Of a stretch of DNA of 64,000 nucleotides, positions 35,701-43,561 are shown in pieces (the first letter of the stretch is position 1; every line of letters begins with the position of its first letter). A model generated the notes under the pieces. That model worked only from the letters and a program-made list of their open reading frames with translations, ran no database searches and was not told the origin of the DNA. Made by a program: the position numbers and the translations under genes. Origin of the DNA: Capsulimonadaceae bacterium (lineage in GTDB: Bacteria > Armatimonadota > Armatimonadia > Armatimonadales > Capsulimonadaceae); the NCBI GenBank assembly GCA_031292625.1, contig JARLGU010000032.1:1-64000 (forward strand). The letters run 5' to 3'.

Positions 35701-36862
35701 CCAAAGCGGCAAGGCGGGCCAGTCGCTTAACGCCGCGCAGAAGGCTACTCTGCATAAGTACGCATTGGAGGCGAGGGCTTGCGTAGTGCGAATGCACTAC
35801 TGGCGGGCGCGCACATTGATGGAGTCGCACGAACTCTTGCCGATTTACGACCTGCTCGGGGCTGCTCCGCCAGCGCTTGCGGAATACAGAGTCCCGCCAA
35901 TGCCCCTGAACGCCATGCAGGCTGGCGAATTGCTCGCATGTGCGAGCACAGTTTCCGGCGCGGACATATCAACGGTCTCTAGCGAGAGCGTAGATCCTCA
36001 GTGGGCAGGCGGCAAGCTGCTGGTCACATCAGAAGCCTCAACGCAGATCCGCGTCGCTAACCCCGTGGCGGGAAAATACTCCCTGACGATCTGTCATGTC
36101 GCGGGTGGTGATTATGGTCCCCTCAATGTGGCGATCGGCAACGTCAGCCTCGGCGCGACCTCTGATCCTTCCAAAACGCCGAGCCTCGTTTTATCGCCCT
36201 TCGCGCCAGTCGTCTTAGGCGCCGGTGACCAGGCGATAACACTGACGCGTCCACATGGCACAGTCACGGCGATTAATTGGATTTCGTTAAGCCCTGTCTA
36301 TCGGGACTTGGTTCGCTCCGATTGGTCGACCGTCGGGCCGTTTCCAAGTCCGCTGGTTCAGTACACCGTGGCGGATGGCTTTCAGCATGCCTTTGATCCA
36401 GAGCTGTCTCGGAATTTCGGTGCAAATGTTCCGCTCACGACGGACGGAGCATATGCCACATGGGAGCGCGGATCCGGGGACGGCGCCTATATCGACCTGT
36501 TCGATAAATACCACAAGGTGGGCGAGGTCCTATCATATGGCGTGACCTACGTATATGCGCCGACTGACCGAATTGCCACGCTCTCGTACGATGTCGATTG
36601 GTGGGCCAAGCTGTGGGTGAACGGCGAAAAGCTGGCGGATTTCACCGATGCACGCCCACCTAAAGCGCCAAATGGACGATTCGCAACTGATGTGCGGCTG
36701 AAGAAAGGCTGGAATAAAATCCTGATTAAAGTGCAATCAGGTTCAGCCGGCAATGGCTATTGGATGGCTATCAGCGATCCTGGCGATTTGTGCGTCTCGC
36801 CGACGCCGCCTCAGGGAGAAGTTTCGCAGCCGGCAATGTCTTGTCTGGATACGAGTCGTTAG
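32792..36862 (+). CDS. Giant secreted hydrolase-like protein, paralogue of the 25438 product
   Basis: The ATG at 32792 has AGGGAG close upstream and starts a signal peptide (MVRFCLIAIGVLMSTFVSA); the product is 1356 residues. Residues 25-140 and 270-420 are beta-sandwich modules. VVEVDYPDDDCRTFGIAL and TAAAARIRLY match the 25438 product almost segment for segment. The barrel region has LLPEFHPCG with Glu521, WGYEDYTVHLFEKQTGTRV near 617-635 and WIDWRCDQ. Instead of a propeller it ends in a module (YDVDWWAKLWVNGEKL ... ISDPGDL) that resembles the end of the fucosidase at 30406. It probably acts outside the inner membrane on the same glycan. The enzyme family is not identified. Confidence 0.78.
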   Translation: MVRFCLIAIGVLMSTFVSANQTSASSERALTIDATAYSRYHLVEACDKPARPEVSVIPKIRSTHSLLGEGWVDYDFVVPASGWYAVGFGGVTDASDHDFYIDSVHIYGGFGGKIANAWLGAGSHVLRVQRYTYSGLAPFASFTITASAGAVASSVRVEPENTSLIFRVGEALKLNVHTGGRTSAGALTVWVKEANTDAVIRTYSVVLPAASNEVIQRLTIPYAKEGLYYVTFGDAGKPVAASDVREIEYLVVDTTHNDQPVGGDIKRTLIKQIDCGATPPDYAGGITNAIHTPIGVYRQSGDRGYLQSKDFHWFTYRLDVPEAQKPYVVEVDYPDDDCRTFGIALMERNMMDYPPVGGVDSGGVFSLSHEMQTQSFIYYPRGKEVVISFINTRDGRTAAAARIRLYSVHAPIPALGTPREGGRSFGSWLEEGDRWATFYGAPDKSLNGYVVSMNRWAQVARYMGLDTLSPTVNIYQNVLFPTTYFDGYFRPAGGARDPMPLDVVRLLLLVCEKYELKLLPEFHPCGNAYHLHDYDAKYASYPDPQPQRIVGKDGQVGHSNFEPYYNPIYPDNRQWYIGMLGEFADQYKDSAALDGVSLRVMGWVGEGHNGYPSLKWGYEDYTVHLFEKQTGTRVQVKDTDPERFRKRYDWLMAKCKAKWIDWRCDQVVKLYADIRDRVRKARPNLFVVSPIHPELDGTYYDEKERFFTTHDYSELLRECGYDTRKMAALDGVFFLNAFHYYGRRQSEAVSEQASRDMLLNPAAKKALIVNTNRTGYLFSNGYFEANQKIKPADMGLAGVKPGGWVALVNPAGRHYLERYALSVAEGDASMILDGGEGYLGGQPLLREFLAEYRQLPVARFMPRPDATDPVSVWQLNDRKRFWFYAVNRERYPIRVAIHLSGAGVVTRPALAETVPAKNGIIEIVLAPYQMAVWKCAPTRAIATVDVAVPREAKERATAMVLWIERFDASVQSGKAGQSLNAAQKATLHKYALEARACVVRMHYWRARTLMESHELLPIYDLLGAAPPALAEYRVPPMPLNAMQAGELLACASTVSGADISTVSSESVDPQWAGGKLLVTSEASTQIRVANPVAGKYSLTICHVAGGDYGPLNVAIGNVSLGATSDPSKTPSLVLSPFAPVVLGAGDQAITLTRPHGTVTAINWISLSPVYRDLVRSDWSTVGPFPSPLVQYTVADGFQHAFDPELSRNFGANVPLTTDGAYATWERGSGDGAYIDLFDKYHKVGEVLSYGVTYVYAPTDRIATLSYDVDWWAKLWVNGEKLADFTDARPPKAPNGRFATDVRLKKGWNKILIKVQSGSAGNGYWMAISDPGDLCVSPTPPQGEVSQPAMSCLDTSR

Positions 36863-36873
36863 GAGTTCGTTTT

Positions 36874-37809
36874 ATGAGCCTGTTTGTTAAAATCAGCACA
36901 ATCGGGACCGCGCCGCCGGTCTCCCGGCCTGGACGCAATAACGGCCAGCTTGTCGACGACATGATCGCGCATTGGCGGGAGACGTTCGATCGGGTTCTTC
37001 CAGACCACCCTGACCTGATCGTGGTTCCGGAGTGGTGCGATCACTATATCGACCACTCGCTGGCGCAGTCGCTTGCGTATTTCGCCGAGCGGGGCGACCG
37101 GGTGCTGAGTTTCTTCCAGGAGACGGCAAAGCGCTTCAAGTGCTTTCTGACGTATCCCGCGCTCTGGCCGAATGCGGATGGGACGTGGCGCAATTCGATC
37201 CAGCTTATTGATGATGGTGGGAACGTCATCGGAGTCTACGAGAAGAACCACCCGACCGTCGGTGAGCTGGAAATTGGCGTGATGCCCGGCACTCAGATCC
37301 CGGTTTTCGAGACGCGGATCGGGCGGATCGGCGGCCTGATCTGCTTCGACCTCAACTTTGCTGAGCTTAAGGAACGATACAGACGCGCTCGCCCCGATCT
37401 GCTGCTCTTTTGCTCGCTTTACCACGGAGGAATGCAGCAGCAATCGTGGGCGTTCGACTGCCGCTGCCATTTCGCCGGGGCCTGCGCGGACTTTCCGAGC
37501 GCGATCGTTTCGCCGCTCGGCTCGGTTCTGGCGACATCGACCAACTACATCGAGCATGTCACGGCAACGGTCAATCTCGACTGCGCGCTGGTCCATCTCA
37601 ACTTCAACGAGGAGAAGTTGCCTGCCCTTAAGGGCAAGTACGGCCCCGAGGCGATGATTACGGACCTCGGCCTCTCCGCCGTGGTTCAAGTCGCGAGCGG
37701 GCATCCGTCACGCTCCGTCGCCGATCTGCTGGCGGAGTTTGAGATCGAGACGCTGGATGGCTATCTTGACCGCTGCCGGGATCTGCAGGCGAAATGCCTC
37801 GCACGCTGA
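36874..37809 (+). CDS. Carbon-nitrogen hydrolase (nitrilase superfamily)
   Basis: The 311-residue protein starts at the ATG at 36874 with AGGAG seven bases upstream, 11 bp after the preceding stop. It shows the nitrilase-superfamily triad: Glu53 in LIVVPEWCDH, Lys124 in VYEKNHPTVG and Cys157 in GGLICFDLNF. These enzymes hydrolyse amides, nitriles or carbamoyl groups through a thioester at the cysteine. Inside a glycan island an amide on an amino sugar or a carbamoylated sugar is a possible substrate (inference). No signal peptide is present. Base composition rises in GC from here to about 40570 compared with the genes before it. Confidence 0.9.
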   Translation: MSLFVKISTIGTAPPVSRPGRNNGQLVDDMIAHWRETFDRVLPDHPDLIVVPEWCDHYIDHSLAQSLAYFAERGDRVLSFFQETAKRFKCFLTYPALWPNADGTWRNSIQLIDDGGNVIGVYEKNHPTVGELEIGVMPGTQIPVFETRIGRIGGLICFDLNFAELKERYRRARPDLLLFCSLYHGGMQQQSWAFDCRCHFAGACADFPSAIVSPLGSVLATSTNYIEHVTATVNLDCALVHLNFNEEKLPALKGKYGPEAMITDLGLSAVVQVASGHPSRSVADLLAEFEIETLDGYLDRCRDLQAKCLAR

Positions 37810-37891
37810 GCGTAGTAAAGATCCAAAAATGGCCAGCCCGGCCACAGAGGACATCCTTATCTTAACAAAAGATTGCAGGGAGATCATCAAC

Positions 37892-39064
37892 ATGAGCAAG
37901 AAACCAATTCACGTCGCGCAGGTCGGCTGCGGGCGGTTCGCCGCCGGGCAGGATATGCCCAATTTCAAGGACAACTCGGACATCGAATGTCTGTGGTGTT
38001 GCGATTCGGATATCGAGCGGGCTCGGAGCGTCGCCGCCCAGTTTGGCATTCCGCACGCGACGAGCGATTTGCAGGCGGTGCTTGCCGATCCGGATGTGGA
38101 CCTGATTAAGATCGCGACATCGCATGAGGCGCATCTGCCGATCATCGAAGCAGCTGCGGCCGCCGGGAAGCATGTCTTCTGCGAGAAGCCGCTCGCGCTG
38201 GACCCTTTGGAGGGGCTCAAGATCGTGCGGGCGGTGCGCCGGGGCGGGATCAAGCTGGGCGTCGATTATAACCGAACCTGCGCGCCGGCGATCCGCAGGT
38301 TGCGGGAGGTCTGGCAGGAGCATGTCGCCGCGCCGCGCCATAATCCCTGGCGCTATATCGAAATCGATCGGCCGCTCTATCCGGATGAGACCAGCTCGCA
38401 TCTGCTGGTTCGCATCCAGGACGATTCCATGACCTATGTTCCGGTTCACATGGACCCGCTACGCGGCGGCGGTCCGCTGATCGGTGAAACGGTCCACTGG
38501 CTCGATCTGTCCTGCTGGTTCTTCGCGCCGCAAGTGCCTGTCGAGATTCTGGGCTGGGGCTCGGAGCGTTTTACGCACGGTGTCAACATCAAGTTCTCCG
38601 GCGGCGACTCGGCGACGATACTCTTTCACTGCGCAGGGACGTTCGATTACCCGAAAGAGCTCTACGAAGTGACGTCAAACGGCGCGCTGTTGCGCAGCGA
38701 GCATTTCGTCGAGAACAACTACTACGGCATTCCGGGACTGGGCCGCGAGCTGTTCGATCTGCAGTTCGATTGCATGCCCGGGATCGGCGACGAAGGCGGT
38801 TTGTCCGGTTGGCAGGCAAAGTTCAATGCGCGGGTCCAGGGAATGTCGAACTGCAAAGAAGGTTTCAGCGAGCTGAATGTCAACAAGGGGCATCGCGCGA
38901 TGCTGGCGGGGGTGATCGATGCGATCCGCATGGGCGGACCGACCCCGTGCGACGAGTTTGCGGGGCTTCGGGCAACCTATCTGGCACGCCTAGCCGGGCA
39001 GTCAATTCGCCTGCGCCAGTCTCTCCCGGTGCCGGTTGACCAACTGGTGTTCGACGTGCTTTAA
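37892..39064 (+). CDS. Gfo/Idh/MocA family oxidoreductase
   Basis: The 390-residue protein starts at ATG 37892 with GGGAG nine bases upstream. Rossmann motif HVAQVGCGRFAAGQ (residues 7-20), family motif FCEKPLAL (96-103), then the GFO_IDH_MocA domain with GETVHWLDLSCWFF, a probable substrate-binding histidine. It lies between the nitrilase-like gene and the enolase-superfamily gene in the same direction, an order that suggests one pathway: oxidation of a sugar or lactone followed by dehydration of the acid. The frame is open upstream to 37739, but those codons lie inside the previous gene. Confidence 0.9.
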   Translation: MSKKPIHVAQVGCGRFAAGQDMPNFKDNSDIECLWCCDSDIERARSVAAQFGIPHATSDLQAVLADPDVDLIKIATSHEAHLPIIEAAAAAGKHVFCEKPLALDPLEGLKIVRAVRRGGIKLGVDYNRTCAPAIRRLREVWQEHVAAPRHNPWRYIEIDRPLYPDETSSHLLVRIQDDSMTYVPVHMDPLRGGGPLIGETVHWLDLSCWFFAPQVPVEILGWGSERFTHGVNIKFSGGDSATILFHCAGTFDYPKELYEVTSNGALLRSEHFVENNYYGIPGLGRELFDLQFDCMPGIGDEGGLSGWQAKFNARVQGMSNCKEGFSELNVNKGHRAMLAGVIDAIRMGGPTPCDEFAGLRATYLARLAGQSIRLRQSLPVPVDQLVFDVL

Positions 39065-39166
39065 GGGCTTATGAGTAGGAGCCGCGTCTCTGGCCGCCGG
39101 GCCATTTTTCACTCGCGGTCTGAGGGCGATGGGCTGAGTTGATCTTATCCTGAGCGAAAGGACAAT

Positions 39167-40570
39167 ATGAGTAAGCTAACTGACATTCGGGTGCGCGGCG
39201 TACGTTTGCACTTTCTGCCGGTCCAAACGCGGATGCCATACAAGTTCGGCAGTGAGAGCCAGAGCCGAGTCACCTGCGCGCGCTGTGAGGTCCGAGTTGT
39301 CAGCGCGGACGGCAGCTCGGCGACTGGATGGGGCGAGACGCCGCTCAGCGTGGGCTGGGTTTGGCCGTCGTCGCTGTCGTACAACGAGCGTCTAGGCCGC
39401 CTGCAGGACTTTTGCCGCGGGCTGGCGACTGCCTGGTGCGGCGAGGCTGGATCCGGTCACCCCATCGAGATCGGCTACGATTTTCAGGAAGGCCCGCTTC
39501 GTCGCCTCTGGCAGCAGGCCAACGTGGGCTTTGCGGAAACGATGCCGTGGCTGGCCGCACTCGTCTGCTGCTCGGCGTTCGATATCGCGGTCCACGATGC
39601 CTATGGGATTTTGCACGACTTGCCGGTCTACCAAACCTACAACCGCGGGTTCATGAACCGGGATCTTGCGGCGTTCCTCACTCCCGCTGGCGGCCATGAG
39701 GGCGGTTTCGCCGGTCGCTATCCGTGCGACTACCTGGTCGCTGATCCGCCTCGACGCATCCGCGCCTGGCACAGCGTCGGGATCGGCGACGCGCTGACGG
39801 AGGACGACCTGACAGGCGATGAGCCCAGCGATCGCTACCCCGTCGTTCTCGGCGATTGGATTGCTCGCGACGGCTTGAAGTGCCTCAAGATCAAGCTGCG
39901 CGGCTTCGATTACGAGACCGACTACCAGCGGATTGTGCGGTGCGGCGAGATCGGCCTGGCGGGCGGGGTCGAATGGCTCACCACCGACTTCAATTGCACC
40001 GTGGGCGATCCGGCGTATGTGAACGGCATGCTCGACCAGCTTCGCGACGAGCATCCGCGGCTGTACGGCATGCTGCTCTACGTCGAGCAGCCGTTCGCGT
40101 ATGAGCTGGAGGAGCACCGGATCGATGTCCACGGCGTCGCCGCGCGCAAGCCGCTCTTTATGGACGAGAGTGCGCACAACTGGCGGCTGATCCGGCTTGG
40201 ACGCGATCTTGGCTGGACGGGAGTGGCGCTCAAGACGTGCAAGACGCAGAGCGGTGCGATCCTGAGTGCGTGCTGGGCGCGGGAGCACGGGATGGGGCTG
40301 ATGGTGCAGGATCTTTGCAATCCTATGCTCGCGCAGATCCCGCATCTGCACCTGGCCGCGAATGCCGGCACGATTATGGGGCTGGAATCGAATGCTATGC
40401 AATTCTACCCAGACGCCTCGTCGTACGAATCGGCTATCCATCCAGGCGCCTACCGCCGAATGGATGGCTGCCTCGATCTCGCGACGCTGGGCGGTCCCGG
40501 ATTCGGCTACCGGATCGACGAGATTGAGCGCCCGCTGCCGGAGGCGGTCGTTGTTGCGGGGGAAATCTAG
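39167..40570 (+). CDS. Enolase-superfamily (mandelate racemase/muconate lactonizing type) dehydratase
   Basis: The 467-residue protein has the superfamily capping domain and a C-terminal barrel with KIKLRG (catalytic Lys241/Lys243), metal ligands Asp274 (TTDFNC), Glu307 (YVEQPF) and Asp333/Glu334 (FMDES), and a second-side lysine near 356-359 (VALKTCKTQ). Members abstract the proton next to a carboxylate; in sugar catabolism they are acid-sugar dehydratases (fuconate, rhamnonate, galactonate and others). With the fucosidase upstream, fuconate or a related acid is an attractive substrate, but this is inference. AAGGA lies four bases before the ATG. It is longer than typical relatives because of an insertion at about 175-230. 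Confidence 0.85.
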   Translation: MSKLTDIRVRGVRLHFLPVQTRMPYKFGSESQSRVTCARCEVRVVSADGSSATGWGETPLSVGWVWPSSLSYNERLGRLQDFCRGLATAWCGEAGSGHPIEIGYDFQEGPLRRLWQQANVGFAETMPWLAALVCCSAFDIAVHDAYGILHDLPVYQTYNRGFMNRDLAAFLTPAGGHEGGFAGRYPCDYLVADPPRRIRAWHSVGIGDALTEDDLTGDEPSDRYPVVLGDWIARDGLKCLKIKLRGFDYETDYQRIVRCGEIGLAGGVEWLTTDFNCTVGDPAYVNGMLDQLRDEHPRLYGMLLYVEQPFAYELEEHRIDVHGVAARKPLFMDESAHNWRLIRLGRDLGWTGVALKTCKTQSGAILSACWAREHGMGLMVQDLCNPMLAQIPHLHLAANAGTIMGLESNAMQFYPDASSYESAIHPGAYRRMDGCLDLATLGGPGFGYRIDEIERPLPEAVVVAGEI

Positions 40571-40589
40571 GAATTAAGGTGAATCGTTA

Positions 40590-41672
40590 ATGATGACGTC
40601 AAGGGAGCGGATCAATACTATTTTTGCTGGCGGAAAGCCAGATCGATGCGGCTTTTGGCTAGGCAATCCTCATACGGATACGTGGCCGCTGTATTTCAAT
40701 CATTTTGGCATAGAGACCGATGAGCCAACGCCGGTGTCCGACGCTGGCAATGTGGTTTCGCAGGCCAACCTGGGCTGGAGGGCCGAGGAGCAACTCCGCC
40801 GAATGCTGGGTGACGATTTTCGTTGGATATGTCCACAGTGGACATCCTATAAGCATCCTGATAACAAGCCCATTTGGGAACATCAACACAACGCGCATGA
40901 TGGGCTCGCATCGGCTGGCGTGTTCGCGCAATGCGAAGATGCTCGCGAGGTCGAGGATTTCCCGTGGCCCAATCCCGACTACCTGGATTTCACGCAAACT
41001 ATCCAGGCGCTCAAGGGAGCGGGCGATGTATATCGTGCCAGCGGAATGTGGAGTTGCTTCTTTCATGATGTTGCCGACTTCTTCGGCATGGAAAACTACT
41101 TCGTCAAGATGTACTCCGATCCCGAAGTCGTTGAAGCCGTGACACGGAAGATCTGCGAGTTCTATCTTGAGGCCAACGAACGCTTTTTCGCGCTCGCGAA
41201 GGATGAGGTGGACGGAGTATTCTTCGGCAACGATTTCGGGACGCAGCTCGATCTTCTGGTGAGCCCACGCCTGTTCGATCGCTTTATAATGCCCTGGTTT
41301 ACGAAATTCACTGAGCAGGGACATCGGCACGGATACCAGGTCATTCTGCACTCCTGTGGCGCGATTCACAAGGTCATCGACAGATTGATCGACGCAAAAG
41401 TGGATGCTTTGCATCCGCTGCAGGCTAAGGCCGCCGACATGGATGCCGCCAGTTTGGCCCGTGATTTCCAAGGCCGCATTGCATTCATGGGGGGAATCGA
41501 TACACAGCATCTGCTTGTCTACGGCACGCCTGATGAAGTGCGCGACGACGTGCGTCGAATCAAATCGCTGCTGGGACCGAATCTTGTCGTCAGTCCCAGT
41601 CACGAAGCGCTGCTTCCAAATGTTCCGCCGGAGAACGTGCTGGCCATGGCCGAAGCGGTCGCCGAGCTTTGA
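40590..41672 (+). CDS. Uroporphyrinogen-decarboxylase-fold protein, MtaA-like
   Basis: The 360-residue protein has the UROD/MtaA barrel. The metal-site pattern of cobalamin-dependent methyltransferases of this fold is visible: His254-x-Cys256 in VILHSCGAI, with His338 in VVSPSHEALLPNVPPENV where MtaA has a third, cysteine ligand. Members either decarboxylate uroporphyrinogen or transfer methyl groups between corrinoid and thiol carriers. The lack of haem genes nearby and the presence of sugar genes favour a methyl transfer or another non-haem role. It starts 19 bp after the enolase-superfamily gene and is probably in the same transcript. Confidence 0.8.
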   Translation: MMTSRERINTIFAGGKPDRCGFWLGNPHTDTWPLYFNHFGIETDEPTPVSDAGNVVSQANLGWRAEEQLRRMLGDDFRWICPQWTSYKHPDNKPIWEHQHNAHDGLASAGVFAQCEDAREVEDFPWPNPDYLDFTQTIQALKGAGDVYRASGMWSCFFHDVADFFGMENYFVKMYSDPEVVEAVTRKICEFYLEANERFFALAKDEVDGVFFGNDFGTQLDLLVSPRLFDRFIMPWFTKFTEQGHRHGYQVILHSCGAIHKVIDRLIDAKVDALHPLQAKAADMDAASLARDFQGRIAFMGGIDTQHLLVYGTPDEVRDDVRRIKSLLGPNLVVSPSHEALLPNVPPENVLAMAEAVAEL

Positions 41673-41707
41673 GCAAACACTCAACTTTTCAATATCGAGG
41701 CTAACCG

Positions 41708-43519
41708 ATGTATATTGAACAGAACGCCGGATCAGTCGGTGTCAACTCGTTTTATTACTCTTTCACATTAACTGTCGATCGTTTTCAGCTCCTTGACCCG
41801 CGTACCGGACATTGTCTCATTGATTGTCCGACACCTCTCATCTATCGTCCTGAATTTGCCGGCGGCGACGCGAATTCGTGGAAGTGCGATGGGATCGACG
41901 TCGTCGCTTCGGGACGTGGCCCGGTCGTCGTCCAGGTTTCCGGAAGCGCGCAGGGCTTGCCGTTGGTGCCGGTGACGCTTCGGTGCTTCGAAGAATATAT
42001 AGAGCTGATTGCCACAACATCGGCACTTTCCGACGACGCGCTTATCAGATACTGGAGCCTTTTCTCCTCTGAAACGCACCTGGACCTATTTCACGTTCAT
42101 CACTGGCGTAATCGGCACGGACACACCGCCACCTACGAAACGTATAATTTGGAGCAGGGAGCGCGCTACGGGGAGGAACTACCGGATGGCGTGCTGCCGG
42201 AAATGGCGGACCAAGCCACGCGACTAACCGATTTGTCGACATATTCGAGCGATTGGCAGTTCGCGCCTCGTCCCTCGGTGCTCCTCTTGCAGCGCGACAA
42301 TCTCATGCTCGGAATTGGTAGTCGCGATTTGCCGAACGCATTTGGCCTGGAAATGCGGTCGGCGAGTAGAAAGCTTCACCACCTGCGCCTCAACTACGGC
42401 GGCGACTTCGGATACCCGGTGCACGCGGGCGAAACCGTCGAGTCGCCGCGGTTCTATATCTGGCTCGACCACAACGGCGGCGTTTGGGACAGCGTCGACA
42501 CATATGTTCGTCTGCTTAGGGGTGACGAAGCCATTCCTCCGCTCCGCGATAATCACAATGAGCCGCATTGGTGGCGCCAGCCGCAGTACTGCACATGGCC
42601 GGACCAGGGGCTACTTGGCGGCGCCGGCGTGTACTATAACTGGATGGGTGACGCTCCCATCGGCGCAGGGCCGGTTGACTCGTTTAACGAAGCGATGTTG
42701 GATTACCTTATAGGGCGCTTAGTGGCGGAGGACCTGCATGTCGGTTCGGTGATTATCGATGATGGATGGGAAAAAATCCGGGGGGAGTGGGTGGCGCATC
42801 CGGATCGCTTTCCGCGGCTTCGAGAGCAGATCGACCGAATTCATGCCATAGGCCTGAAAGTTTTGCTTTGGTTGGCGCCGCTCGACTTCTGGCCAGGAGC
42901 CGATGTTTTGAATCATCCGGATTGGCTTTGCGGAGGCGGCGTTCTCGGTCGGTTCGGCAATCCGCTGGTCGACTACTCGTGCCCGGCGGCGCAGGATGGC
43001 TATCTTCGACCAATGATGCGCTATTTATTCAGCGATGAGCCGGGATGTCTCAACGCAGACGGATTCAAGTCCGACTTCATGGCCGAAAAAGTGCAGCCTG
43101 TCTATCCGGTTTACGACCGAACCTGGCGCGGTGAGGAACCGTTTATTCTCAATACGATGGCGCTCTTTCACCGCGAAATGCGCCGCTACAAGCCGGACGG
43201 AATGCATCTTGGCTGCACTGCGCATCCATTCTTCACGCAGGTACAGGATGCGATCCGCACGTATGATGTTCCCGCTAGCCAGCTTCAGCACGAGGATCGA
43301 GCACTCATGCTACGCCATTTCAACCCAGGCAATCTGGTTAGCCTTGATCTGAGCGAATGTCGATCGCTTGCCGACATCGAGCAGCACATCGACATCGCGT
43401 TACGCAACAATCTCCTCTATCAGATCCCGCGAATTGCCCAGGAACCGGTAACCAATGGATTGGGGCTCGGTCCAGATTTCATGCCTTTGCTCCGGCGAAA
43501 ACTCCGGATCTGGGGATAG
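41708..43519 (+). CDS. GH36/GH31-like glycoside hydrolase (alpha-galactosidase-like)
   Basis: The 603-residue protein has an N-terminal beta-sandwich (1-270) and a barrel that contains VGSVIIDDGWEKIRGEW, then HPDRFPRLREQIDRIHAIGLK, the usual GH36 layout. The candidate nucleophile is the Asp in GFKSDFMAE (about residue 455) and the candidate acid/base the Asp in AIRTYDVPA (about residue 522). Such enzymes remove terminal alpha-linked galactose or related sugars with retention. There is no signal peptide, so it would act inside the cell on oligosaccharides. It lies between two UROD-fold genes. A minor start uncertainty exists, but GAGG precedes the ATG. Confidence 0.78.
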   Translation: MYIEQNAGSVGVNSFYYSFTLTVDRFQLLDPRTGHCLIDCPTPLIYRPEFAGGDANSWKCDGIDVVASGRGPVVVQVSGSAQGLPLVPVTLRCFEEYIELIATTSALSDDALIRYWSLFSSETHLDLFHVHHWRNRHGHTATYETYNLEQGARYGEELPDGVLPEMADQATRLTDLSTYSSDWQFAPRPSVLLLQRDNLMLGIGSRDLPNAFGLEMRSASRKLHHLRLNYGGDFGYPVHAGETVESPRFYIWLDHNGGVWDSVDTYVRLLRGDEAIPPLRDNHNEPHWWRQPQYCTWPDQGLLGGAGVYYNWMGDAPIGAGPVDSFNEAMLDYLIGRLVAEDLHVGSVIIDDGWEKIRGEWVAHPDRFPRLREQIDRIHAIGLKVLLWLAPLDFWPGADVLNHPDWLCGGGVLGRFGNPLVDYSCPAAQDGYLRPMMRYLFSDEPGCLNADGFKSDFMAEKVQPVYPVYDRTWRGEEPFILNTMALFHREMRRYKPDGMHLGCTAHPFFTQVQDAIRTYDVPASQLQHEDRALMLRHFNPGNLVSLDLSECRSLADIEQHIDIALRNNLLYQIPRIAQEPVTNGLGLGPDFMPLLRRKLRIWG

Positions 43520-43561
43520 GCAATCGATGTGGCTTAACTCGTATGGAAAGAGGCACGAACG

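Noticed and set aside
39392-40441. 349-codon minus-strand open frame
   Set aside because: It is antisense to the enolase-superfamily gene with its catalytic motifs; high GC creates long antisense frames.
40659-41684. 341-codon minus-strand open frame
   Set aside because: It is antisense to the UROD-fold gene and shows no recognisable motif.
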